Part shown: piece by piece, positions 1 through 4,721 of the stretch
Position numbering within the stretch: the first letter of the stretch is position 1
Layout of the letters: the number at the start of each line of letters is the position of its first letter
Assembly (NCBI GenBank): GCA_937858455.1
Contig: CALLYN010000293.1
Coordinates: 1 to 6,698 of the forward strand
Direction of reading: 5' to 3'
DNA from: an uncultured Kouleothrix sp.
Lineage (GTDB): Bacteria > Chloroflexota > Chloroflexia > Chloroflexales > Roseiflexaceae
Length of the DNA: 6,698 nucleotides
Program-made: the position numbers and the translations under genes
The notes under the pieces: model-generated
Told to the model about the DNA's origin: nothing
Databases searched by the model: none
Seen by the model: only the letters and a program-made list of their open reading frames with translations

Positions 1-106
1 GCAGGTGCCGATCGAGCGCGGGCTGCATGCCGAGCGCGCCGGCCAGCGCGCGCAGCCGCTGGGCATCGCCGGGCATGGCCGCCGAGCGAAACATAAGCTC
101 AGGCAT
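1..106 (-). CDS. Hypothetical protein, N-terminal fragment
   Basis: This is a partial minus-strand reading frame. It starts at ATG 106-104 and stays open for 35 codons to the left edge of the window. The visible N-terminus begins MPELMFRSAAMPGDAQRLRA and continues Ala/Leu/Arg-rich, which suggests helix; no motif is recognisable. A GGAAG stretch about 8-9 nt upstream of the ATG could be its ribosome site. It begins 15 nt after the stop of the minus-strand gene at 122-379, so the two are probably co-transcribed. The frame is supported by GC-rich third positions and by this operon-like spacing, not by homology. The function cannot be inferred. Confidence 0.5.
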   Translation of the reverse strand, partial: MPELMFRSAAMPGDAQRLRALAGALGMQPALDRHL

Positions 107-121
107 TGTCGTCACTTCCGC

Positions 122-379
122 CTACGGCGCGCGCAAGTCGTCGACCGTCAGGTCGCTAGGGCGCGTCTCGTACACCAGGCCGAAGAAGTCGCGGCCCTGC
201 ACCACGTACTCCTGCACACTGCCGTCGGGCAGCACGCCAAGCTGGCGCACGCCGGCCATGTCTTCAAACACCCACTCGAGGTGCAGGCATTCGAGGTTGT
301 AGAGCAGCGCGCGCACCGGCAGGCCGTCGGGCAGAAAGTAGGTGCCGCCCGCGATAAACTGCCGCGCAAACATGTCCAT
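122..379 (-). CDS. Small conserved-looking hypothetical protein (85 aa)
   Basis: The frame could open further upstream (to 415), but ATG 379-377 is preferred because a strong Shine-Dalgarno AAAGGAG lies 7 nt before it on the minus strand (complement of 387-393). The product is 85 residues and soluble in appearance. It has alternating hydrophobic and charged stretches such as ALLYNLECLHLEWVFEDM (residues 24-41) and GRDFFGLVYETRPSDLTVDD (62-81), compatible with a small beta-rich fold. There is no signal peptide, membrane helix or metal motif; the only cysteine is Cys31. It is not recognised. Its likely partner is the minus-strand frame starting at 106. It diverges from the membrane protein at 602 across a 222-nt spacer. 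Confidence 0.7.
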   Translation of the reverse strand: MDMFARQFIAGGTYFLPDGLPVRALLYNLECLHLEWVFEDMAGVRQLGVLPDGSVQEYVVQGRDFFGLVYETRPSDLTVDDLRAP

Positions 380-405
380 AGGCTCGCTCCTTTGCGAAAC
401 AGAAG

Positions 406-498
406 TAACCACCAAGACACGAAGACACCACGATCGAGAATGCCGTGTTGGTGCTTTTCAGCGTATGAGCGCTTGGTGCCTTGGTGCCTTGGCGGTAA
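406..498. repeat. Imperfect inverted repeat made of 8-nt tandem units
   Basis: The left arm (406-431) reads as successive 8-nt units ACCAAGAC, ACGAAGAC, ACCA. The right arm (472-498) reads TTGGTGCC, TTGGTGCC, TTGGCGGT. The reverse complement of the right arm aligns with the left arm over about 25 nt, with differences mostly at the fourth or fifth base of each unit. About 40 nt of unrelated sequence separates the arms. Repeats of this CCAAGACACGAAG type occur dispersed in some Chloroflexota and other environmental genomes; that statement is from memory. It sits in the divergent spacer, so transcripts in either direction could fold it. No ORF or terminator T-run is associated. Confidence 0.6.
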
Positions 499-561
499 AC
501 CGGCTTTTCAAACAGTCGCTCAGGGCCACGCCCGGCCAGCCGCAGTGCGGATGCCGTGCTA

Positions 562-570
562 TGCTACAAT
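562..570 (+). promoter_or_regulatory. Putative extended -10 promoter for the membrane protein gene
   Basis: TGCTACAAT at 562-570 fits an extended -10 element (TG-n-TACAAT, 5 of 6 matches to TATAAT). No convincing -35 hexamer lies 16-18 nt upstream, which extended -10 promoters can tolerate. It would start transcription roughly 25 nt before the ATG at 602. Confidence 0.45.
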
Positions 571-601
571 ACCGCCGGAAATTGCGCAACGAAAGGCTCT
601 T

Positions 602-985
602 ATGGCAACGCTCACACTGCTGCACGCGCGCCTGCTGGTCACGATCCTGCTGTTTTTCGGCGCGCTTTCGATCTGGGGGTTCGTCAGCTACCTGCGCAGC
701 GACGGCATCTCGGGAAGCTACCGCGGCGCGCTGGCGATCGGCGAGCTGCTGATGATCGCCGAGTTTCTGCTGGGCCTGACGCTGTATCTCGGCGGCGACC
801 GGCCCTACCGCGCGAGCATCCACATTCTCTACGGCATTGTCGCGGTGATCACGCTGCCCGGCACCTTCGCCTACACCCGCGGGCGCGACGGCCGCTGGGA
901 GCAGCTGATCTACGTGACGGTGTGCCTGTTCCTGTGCGGCATCGCGCTGCGCTCGCTCACCACCGGCCGGCTCATCCAGCCGTAG
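602..985 (+). CDS. Small integral membrane protein of unknown function (127 aa)
   Basis: ATG 602 is chosen because an AAAGG ribosome site lies at 592-596, a promoter-like element lies just before it, and the protein is strongly membrane-like from this residue on. Four hydrophobic segments are visible at about residues 10-30, 43-63, 72-91 and 101-118. They are linked by short polar loops, including SYLRSDGISGSYRG between helices 1 and 2 and YTRGRDGRWE between 3 and 4. A glutamate pair (Glu48, Glu54) lies within the second helix. The N-terminus is short without a cleavable signal peptide, and the C-terminal tail TTGRLIQP is basic. No transporter or enzyme family motif is recognised, and the topology alone does not indicate function. 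Confidence 0.75.
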   Translation: MATLTLLHARLLVTILLFFGALSIWGFVSYLRSDGISGSYRGALAIGELLMIAEFLLGLTLYLGGDRPYRASIHILYGIVAVITLPGTFAYTRGRDGRWEQLIYVTVCLFLCGIALRSLTTGRLIQP

Positions 986-1022
986 GCCACGCATATCGGC
1001 CAAAAGTCGGATGCGCGCCCGC

Positions 1023-1052
1023 TTGACAAGCGCGCCGCCGGCGTGATATTCT
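1023..1052 (+). promoter_or_regulatory. Strong sigma-70-type promoter
   Basis: A perfect -35 hexamer TTGACA (1023-1028) is followed after 18 nt by TATTCT (1047-1052), which is preceded by TGA (1044-1046) to give an extended -10. This is the best promoter match in the window. Transcription would begin near 1059 and include the two small hairpins at 1056-1095 and the 40-codon ORF at 1122. Confidence 0.65.
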
Positions 1053-1053
1053 T

Positions 1054-1095
1054 GCTTTGCGTTATATCGAACGCAAAAGCCCGTAGTGTAACTAC
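1054..1095 (+). promoter_or_regulatory. Two small hairpins in the 5' leader
   Basis: TTTGCGTT (1056-1063) and AACGCAAA (1070-1077) form an 8-bp stem with a 6-nt loop, extendable by GC/GC across a bulged A. Five bases on, GTAGT (1083-1087) and ACTAC (1091-1095) form a 5-bp stem with a 3-nt loop. The first stem would be at or very near the 5' end of the predicted transcript, where such hairpins can protect mRNA. It does not match a riboswitch class I recognise. Confidence 0.4.
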
Positions 1096-1121
1096 CAAGC
1101 ATCCGAAAGGTGGAATGTAGC

Positions 1122-1244
1122 ATGGCTAGCGTCAAGAAGCTCATCACAACCGAGAGCTTCTGCACTCGCGAGCGGCTCGATCGCTCTGCTGGTGCCTTCG
1201 CTCGCGGCCATACTGCGCCCATTTTCCGGAAGCTCCACTGCTGA
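1122..1244 (+). CDS. Short ORF, 40-residue peptide ending in His-Cys
   Basis: This small ORF begins at ATG 1122 with an AAAGGTGGA ribosome site at about 1107-1115 and ends at TGA 1242-1244. It lies between a good promoter (1023-1052) and two terminators (1268-1360), so it looks like an independent transcription unit. The peptide starts MASVKKLITTESFC and ends ARGHTAPIFRKLHC. It is basic, with Cys at 14 and 40 and no hydrophobic signal or membrane segment. Codon use differs from neighbours: TCT, GCT, GGT, ACT and ATT appear, and CTC replaces the usual CTG. Possible roles are a regulatory leader peptide, a secreted or modified peptide precursor, or a structured RNA with a chance ORF. Its C-terminus resembles that of the 18-residue ORF at 4328. 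No known family is recognised. Confidence 0.5.
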   Translation: MASVKKLITTESFCTRERLDRSAGAFARGHTAPIFRKLHC

Positions 1245-1267
1245 TTCACAGCACATCCTGAGCTAAC

Positions 1268-1310
1268 GGGCCGTGGGCGACAGGCAGCATCGCTCACGGC
1301 CTTTTTGTGT
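1268..1310 (+). terminator. Intrinsic terminator 1 of a tandem pair
   Basis: GGCCGTGGGCGA (1269-1280) pairs with TCGCTCACGGCC (1290-1301) over 12 bp with a single G-U wobble and a 9-nt loop. Five Ts follow at 1302-1306. It begins 24 nt after the stop of the 40-codon ORF and is a textbook Rho-independent terminator. Confidence 0.85.
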
Positions 1311-1319
1311 CTTCGACAC

Positions 1320-1360
1320 GGCCGTGGGCGACGCCAGGAGCGTCCCCACGGCCTTTTGTG
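1320..1360 (+). terminator. Intrinsic terminator 2 of a tandem pair
   Basis: GGCCGTGGG (1320-1328) pairs with CCCACGGCC (1345-1353). After a bulged C, GACGC pairs with GCGTC around the loop CAGGA (1335-1339). Four Ts follow at 1354-1357. The left arm repeats 13 bases of terminator 1 (GGCCGTGGGCGAC) and the 3' side repeats CACGGCCTTTT-GTGT, so the two look like a duplication. A small GTGTC/GACAC hairpin (1307-1319) lies between them. Confidence 0.8.
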
Positions 1361-1399
1361 TGCCGCGCACGCGCCGTGGAACAGAAGCAGAGCCGACCA

Positions 1400-1684
1400 A
1401 TGCCGACACCGAACCCGGAACAATCGCCCGAGGCCGCGCGAAAGCGCGCGAGGCCCACCGGAATGCGAAGGAGCACCGCCTTGATTATCCAGGATCGCGA
1501 CGGCTCGCTGTTGAAAGAGCCCAAGCCACCACGAAATAGCGCGCTGAGCAAACCGGCCTACCGGGTCGAGATTCCCGCCAGCACGCTCGACGAGCACAGC
1601 AGCCTGATCGAGCGCGTGATCGCCTTTGCGTTCGACACGCTGGGCGCGCGGCACCTCGACGTACGCGTGCGCGAGTACGAGTAG
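1400..1684 (+). CDS. Small hypothetical protein (94 aa, or about 67 aa from an alternative start)
   Basis: The frame is open to TAG 1682-1684 and its C-terminal half has convincing protein character. From Ala53 it reads as an alternating hydrophobic/charged segment (YRVEIPASTLDEHSSLIERV), followed by AFAFDTLGARHLDVRVREYE. The start is uncertain. ATG 1400 lacks a clear ribosome site and gives a Pro/Arg-rich, probably disordered N-terminus. TTG 1481 has a strong GAAGGAG site 7 nt upstream (1467-1473) and would give about 67 residues beginning near IIQDRDGSLLKEPK. ATG 1463 is a third option. The later start leaves room for a promoter after the terminators ending at 1360. No family is recognised. 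The ABC ATPase gene follows 52 nt downstream. Confidence 0.5.
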   Translation: MPTPNPEQSPEAARKRARPTGMRRSTALIIQDRDGSLLKEPKPPRNSALSKPAYRVEIPASTLDEHSSLIERVIAFAFDTLGARHLDVRVREYE

Positions 1685-1695
1685 CAAGTATTTCC

Positions 1696-1711
1696 CGCCC
1701 CGCGCGGGGCG
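1696..1711. repeat. Perfect 16-nt GC palindrome
   Basis: CGCCCCGCGCGGGGCG reads identically on both strands and can fold as a 6-bp stem with a GCGC loop. It lies between the small hypothetical gene and the ribosome site of the ABC ATPase gene. No T-run follows on either strand, so it is not a standard intrinsic terminator. It could be an RNA-stability element, a protein site or incidental. Confidence 0.4.
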
Positions 1712-1736
1712 CATGAAGCAAGCAAAGGATGGCATG

Positions 1737-2666
1737 ATGAAGCCTGCATCACACAGCGCAACCAACGGCCAGGCGGCCCACGAGGAAGTTGTGGCGCTCG
1801 AGATCACCGGCGCCTACAAGCGCTTCCGCAAAGAGAGCGGCCCGCAGCCGGCGTTCTGGAAGCGCAGCGGCCGCCCCAAGCGCGAGCTGACGGTGGCCGT
1901 CGATAATATCTCGATCCGCGTGCCGCGCGGCGAGATCTTCGGGCTGCTCGGCGCCAACGGGTCTGGCAAATCGACGCTGATCCGGCTGGTGTCGACGCTG
2001 CTGATCCCCGACGGCGGCGATATCCGCGTGTTCGGCTACGACGTGCACAACGACGAGCGCATCGTCCGGCGCCTGATCAACCGCGTCAGCGTCGAGGCGT
2101 CGTTCTTCAAAAAGCTCTCGGCGCTCGAAAACCTGATGTACGCCGCCCGGCTCTACGATATGCCGATCGACGAGGCCCGCCAGAAGGCCGTGTTCATTCT
2201 CGGCAAGCTCGGCATGGCCGAGAAGCGCCTGTACGAGCCGCTGGAAAATATGTCGCGCGGGATGCAGCAGAAGGTGGCGATCGCCCGCGGCCTGCTGACC
2301 GCGCCGGTGCTGCTGCTGCTCGACGAGCCCACCACCGGGCTCGACCCGCGCTCGAAGCAGGATGTGCAGCGCTTCATCCAGCGCATGCGCCGCGAGCACG
2401 ACACCACCGTGTTTCTGACGACCCACGACATGGATGAGGCCGACCGGCTGTGCGACCGGATCGCGGTGATCGCCGACGGCAAGATCGTGGCGCTCGACAC
2501 GCCCGCCGAGCTGAAGCGCCAGATCGGCGCTCAGAGCGGCAAGAACGGCAGCGCCACAATGGAAGACGTGTTCCTGGCGCTCACCGGCAAAAGCCTCGAC
2601 GACGACTTCGAGGTCGAGGCCGAGACCGCCGAAATGGCCGAACCTGCATATAGCGAAGGGGACTAG
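1737..2666 (+). CDS. ABC transporter ATP-binding protein, ABC-2 (DrrA-like) export type
   Basis: This is the nucleotide-binding subunit expected to power an ABC-2 type exporter from the cytoplasmic face. ATG 1737 is preferred over ATG 1734 and 1713 because AAAGGA (1724-1729) is then 7 nt away; this gives 309 residues. Visible motifs are Walker A GANGSGKST (72-80), the signature region NMSRGMQQKVAIAR (171-184), Walker B with the catalytic Glu in LLLLDEP (192-198), D-loop GLD (201-203) and switch histidine His230 in TTHDMDEAD. The signature is SRGMQQ rather than LSGGQ, as in many ABC-2 ATPases. The usual Q-loop Gln position appears to be Val119 (RVSVEA). A polar insertion (about 31-50) interrupts the first strand region, and the tail after 288 is acidic. 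No permease gene is adjacent; rsgA starts 1 nt after the stop. Substrate is unknown. Confidence 0.9.
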   Translation: MKPASHSATNGQAAHEEVVALEITGAYKRFRKESGPQPAFWKRSGRPKRELTVAVDNISIRVPRGEIFGLLGANGSGKSTLIRLVSTLLIPDGGDIRVFGYDVHNDERIVRRLINRVSVEASFFKKLSALENLMYAARLYDMPIDEARQKAVFILGKLGMAEKRLYEPLENMSRGMQQKVAIARGLLTAPVLLLLDEPTTGLDPRSKQDVQRFIQRMRREHDTTVFLTTHDMDEADRLCDRIAVIADGKIVALDTPAELKRQIGAQSGKNGSATMEDVFLALTGKSLDDDFEVEAETAEMAEPAYSEGD

Positions 2667-2667
2667 C

Positions 2668-3573
2668 TTGCAAGGACTCGTGCTGAAAGCGCAGAGCGGC
2701 TTCTTCTGGGTGCAGACCGACGCGGGCGTGCTGGAGTGCCGGCTGCGCGGCCGCCTGAAGAAAGACCGGCTGGCGACCGACATCGCCGTGATCGGCGATG
2801 CGGTGGAGGTGACCCAGGTAACGCCAACTACCGGCGCGATCGAGGCGGTGGAGCCACGCCGCACCCGCCTGGCGCGCCGCGCCGCCGGCTCGCGCGGGGT
2901 GTGGAGCGAAGACGTGCTGGTGGCGAATGTCGACCAGGTGCTGCTGGTGTTCGCCTGCGCCGACCCGCCGCTCTCGCCGCGCATGCTCGACCGCTACCTG
3001 GTGCTGACCGAGGCCGAGGAGCTCGACACGGTGATCGTGGCGAACAAGCTCGACCTGGTGAGCGACGAGCAGGCGCGCGCGCTGTTCGCCGTGTACGAGC
3101 AGGTCGGCTACCCGGTGATCTACACCAGCACCAAGCAGGGCCACGGCATCGCCGAGCTGCGCGCGCGGCTGGCCGGCCGGATCAGCGTGGTAACCGGCAA
3201 GTCGGGCGTGGGCAAGAGCAGCCTGCTCAACGCGGTGCAGCCCGGCCTGGGCCTGGCCACCGGCGAGGTCAGCGCGTCGCTGCACAAGGGCCGCCATACG
3301 ACGACCGTGGCCGAGCTGCACCCGGTCGACGCGGCGGCGGGCGGCTACGTGGCCGACACGCCCGGCATCCGCGAGCTGGGGCTGTGGCGCCTGGCCAAAG
3401 ATACGCTCGACTGGTGCTACCGCGAGTTCCGGCCATTTCTCGACGAGTGCTACTTCGCCGGCTGCACGCACATCCACGAGCCCGACTGCGGCGTGCGCGC
3501 GGCGCTGGCCGCCGGCCAGATCGACGCCGCTCGGTACGAGAGCTATGTGAAGCTGTACGACGAAGCCGCCTAG
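2668..3573 (+). CDS. rsgA: Ribosome small subunit-dependent GTPase A
   Basis: RsgA (YjeQ/YloQ) is a circularly permuted GTPase that binds the 30S subunit and promotes its late maturation. The 301-residue length is normal. The order of motifs shows the permutation: an N-terminal OB-fold region (about 1-70), G4 NKLD (126-129), then G1 GKSGVGKSS (177-185), a G2 region HTTT (210-213) and G3 DTPG (230-233). The C-terminal zinc knuckle has the family spacing C-x4-C-x-H-x5-C at Cys261, Cys266, His268 and Cys274. The start is TTG 2668: GAAGGGG (2655-2661) lies 6 nt upstream and reaches the last codon of the ABC ATPase gene, and MQGLVLKAQSGFFWV is a typical RsgA N-terminus. The 1-nt gap suggests translational coupling to that gene. 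GTP binding motifs are intact. Confidence 0.95.
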   Translation: MQGLVLKAQSGFFWVQTDAGVLECRLRGRLKKDRLATDIAVIGDAVEVTQVTPTTGAIEAVEPRRTRLARRAAGSRGVWSEDVLVANVDQVLLVFACADPPLSPRMLDRYLVLTEAEELDTVIVANKLDLVSDEQARALFAVYEQVGYPVIYTSTKQGHGIAELRARLAGRISVVTGKSGVGKSSLLNAVQPGLGLATGEVSASLHKGRHTTTVAELHPVDAAAGGYVADTPGIRELGLWRLAKDTLDWCYREFRPFLDECYFAGCTHIHEPDCGVRAALAAGQIDAARYESYVKLYDEAA

Positions 3574-3589
3574 GCGTGCGGCAGATCAG

Positions 3590-3606
3590 AAAGGAGGCCA
3601 GCTATG
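3590..3606 (+). promoter_or_regulatory. Perfect Shine-Dalgarno and ATG ahead of the hydrolase gene, out of frame with it
   Basis: AAAGGAGG (3590-3597) is a full anti-SD match 6 nt before ATG 3604, stronger than the TAAGGAG site (3644-3650) that serves the hydrolase at 3659. The frame from 3604 begins MHKAHTLAVPRNAIRS, has no early stop and runs on as an Arg-rich shadow inside the hydrolase to 3816. It is therefore more likely a leader or decoy initiation site than a normal gene. Confidence 0.4.
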
Positions 3607-3658
3607 CACAAGGCACACACACTGGCTGTTCCACGCAATGCAATAAGGAGCGCATCGT

Positions 3659-4216
3659 ATGCCTACCCAAACTGCCCTGCTGCTGATCGACGTACAGGTT
3701 GGGCTGACTTCTGGCGCCGCGCCGGTGTATGGCGCGGCCGAGGTGCTGGCGCGAATCGCCGAGCTGCGCGCGCGCGCGCGGGCCGCCGGCGCGCCGGTGC
3801 TGTATATGCAAGATAAAGACGTCGGCGGCGTTGGCTCGCTGGCCTGGCAGATCGACCCGGCCGTCGCGCCGGCCGACGGCGAGCTGGTGCTGCGCAAAGC
3901 CTGGGCCGATTCGTTCTACCAGACAGCGCTGCACGACGAGCTGCGCGCGCGCGGCGTCGTTCACCTGGTGATCGCCGGGCTGAAAAGCGACGCCTGCGTG
4001 TTTATGACAAGCACGCGCGCCGTGGCGCTGGGCTACGACGTGACGCTGGCCGCCGACGCGCACAGCACCACCGACAACGACGTGATCGGCGCCGCGCAGG
4101 CGAGCGCGTATATCAACGACCTGCTGTACGGCTTTGGCGCCGAGGATGGCTTCGGCCAGGGCCAGCACTGCATCACCGTGCGGCCCGCCGCCGAGATCGC
4201 CTTCGGCGCGCGCTAG
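3659..4216 (+). CDS. Isochorismatase-family cysteine hydrolase
   Basis: The protein belongs to the isochorismatase-like (cysteine hydrolase) fold, whose members hydrolyse amides or vinyl ethers, such as nicotinamide, N-carbamoyl compounds or isochorismate. The catalytic triad is visible as Asp11 (LLLIDVQ), Lys80 (LRKAWADSF) and Cys113 in GLKSDACV, the region corresponding to the conserved G-x-x-T-D-x-C-V loop. At 185 residues it is the usual single-domain length. ATG 3659 is supported by TAAGGAG at 3644-3650, 8 nt upstream, and by MPTQTALLLIDVQ, a typical family N-terminus. The protein is soluble, with no signal peptide. Substrate cannot be assigned: the signs of PncA (its metal-binding His/Asp set) or of siderophore isochorismatases (a carrier domain) are absent. 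It lies 85 nt after rsgA, and an odd upstream initiation site (3590-3606) precedes it. Confidence 0.88.
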   Translation: MPTQTALLLIDVQVGLTSGAAPVYGAAEVLARIAELRARARAAGAPVLYMQDKDVGGVGSLAWQIDPAVAPADGELVLRKAWADSFYQTALHDELRARGVVHLVIAGLKSDACVFMTSTRAVALGYDVTLAADAHSTTDNDVIGAAQASAYINDLLYGFGAEDGFGQGQHCITVRPAAEIAFGAR

Positions 4217-4255
4217 CCGCCTGGGGCGCCGAGCACAGACAAAAGCAAGGAGCGC

Positions 4256-4289
4256 GCTGCCGCGGGCAGAATCGGCCCACGGCGCAGCC
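4256..4289 (+). other. Imperfect hairpin after the hydrolase gene
   Basis: GCTGC pairs with GCAGC, and inside it CGCGGGC pairs with GCCCACG with one mismatch and a 2-nt bulge, around a loop AGAATCG. No T-run follows. It could be a weak 3'-end or processing structure for the hydrolase transcript, or chance in GC-rich spacer. Confidence 0.3.
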
Positions 4290-4327
4290 GCCCGCGCTTG
4301 CCGCATGAAACGAAAGGAGCACGCCAT

Positions 4328-4384
4328 ATGACTGCCAGATCGCACACCGGCCACCCGTTCGCCACTGCCGAGAAACATTGCTAA
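4328..4384 (+). CDS. Very short ORF, 18-residue peptide ending in His-Cys
   Basis: The ORF is MTARSHTGHPFATAEKHC followed by TAA. It has a strong AAAGGAG ribosome site (4313-4319) 8 nt before ATG 4328, better than most real genes here. It also overlaps by ATGA with an 8-codon ORF starting at 4305. It lies 50 nt upstream of the 73-residue gene at 4434, with a hairpin (4387-4416) directly after its stop. Its A-R-x-H-T...P...K-H-C pattern resembles the end of the 40-residue ORF at 1122. The best guess is a regulatory leader peptide for the downstream gene; a stand-alone peptide or a chance ORF remain possible. No known leader class is recognised. Confidence 0.4.
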   Translation: MTARSHTGHPFATAEKHC

Positions 4385-4386
4385 TT

Positions 4387-4416
4387 CGAGGCGCACCTGC
4401 CTGGCGCGGCGCCTCG
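4387..4416 (+). promoter_or_regulatory. Hairpin between the 18-codon ORF and the next ribosome site
   Basis: CGAGGCGC (4387-4394) and GCGCCTCG (4409-4416) form a perfect 8-bp stem with a 14-nt loop. It starts two bases after the TAA of the 18-codon ORF, so a ribosome terminating there would cover the left arm. It ends one base before GGAGGG (4418-4423), the ribosome site of the gene at 4434. No T-run follows, so a role in translation is more plausible than termination. Confidence 0.45.
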
Positions 4417-4433
4417 CGGAGGGTAGCATAGCC

Positions 4434-4655
4434 ATGCCACGGGTACACCTGCCTATATACGACCTTGACGCGATCGACGAGCTGGAAGAGCAGGATGAAT
4501 TGGGCGATCGCGTGCGCCTGAATACGGCCGATAGCCGCCGCGACACGCGCACCAGCGACGGCCGCGGCGAGCGGCGCTTCGGCGGGGCCGAGGCGCTGGC
4601 CCGCAAGCGCGCCGACCGGCGCAAGAATGTAACGCGTGGCGTTCGCCGCGCCTGA
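4434..4655 (+). CDS. Small highly charged hypothetical protein (73 aa)
   Basis: ATG 4434 is preceded by GGAGGG (4418-4423) with 10-nt spacing. The 73-residue product is sharply bipolar: residues 8-25 are acidic (IYDLDAIDELEEQDELGD), while residues 35-73 are Arg/Lys-rich (for example ARKRADRRKNVTRGVRRA at the C-terminus). There is no cysteine, membrane segment or known motif, and much of it is probably disordered. The basic tail could bind RNA or DNA, but that is only inferred from composition. It is preceded by the 18-codon ORF and hairpin and followed after 66 nt by a GNAT gene. The family is not recognised. Confidence 0.6.
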   Translation: MPRVHLPIYDLDAIDELEEQDELGDRVRLNTADSRRDTRTSDGRGERRFGGAEALARKRADRRKNVTRGVRRA

Positions 4656-4721
4656 GCGACGACGAGCGTGACGAGCCTACGGCCTTCCCGCAATCGCCCT
4701 AGCATAGAAACGAGGTAGATC

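Noticed and set aside
1054..1121. Possible riboswitch in the leader of the 40-codon ORF
   Set aside because: Two short hairpins are present, but no conserved core of a known riboswitch class could be recognised.
1696..1711. Possible terminator before the ABC ATPase gene
   Set aside because: The palindrome is perfect but no T-run follows on either strand; listed as a repeat instead.
458..1807. Long minus-strand open frame of 449 codons
   Set aside because: It runs antisense to the membrane protein, the tandem terminators and the small genes, has Arg/Ala/Gln-rich shadow composition, and has no coherent motif.
1749..2984. Minus-strand open frame of 411 codons opposite the ABC ATPase and rsgA
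   Set aside because: The opposite strand encodes two proteins with complete family motifs; this is a high-GC antisense shadow.
2736..3686. Plus-strand open frame of 316 codons overlapping rsgA
   Set aside because: It is an Arg/Ala/Gly-rich frame-shifted reading of rsgA without motifs. Its Cys-rich end (CLPKLPCC) lies inside the hydrolase gene and has no start of its own.
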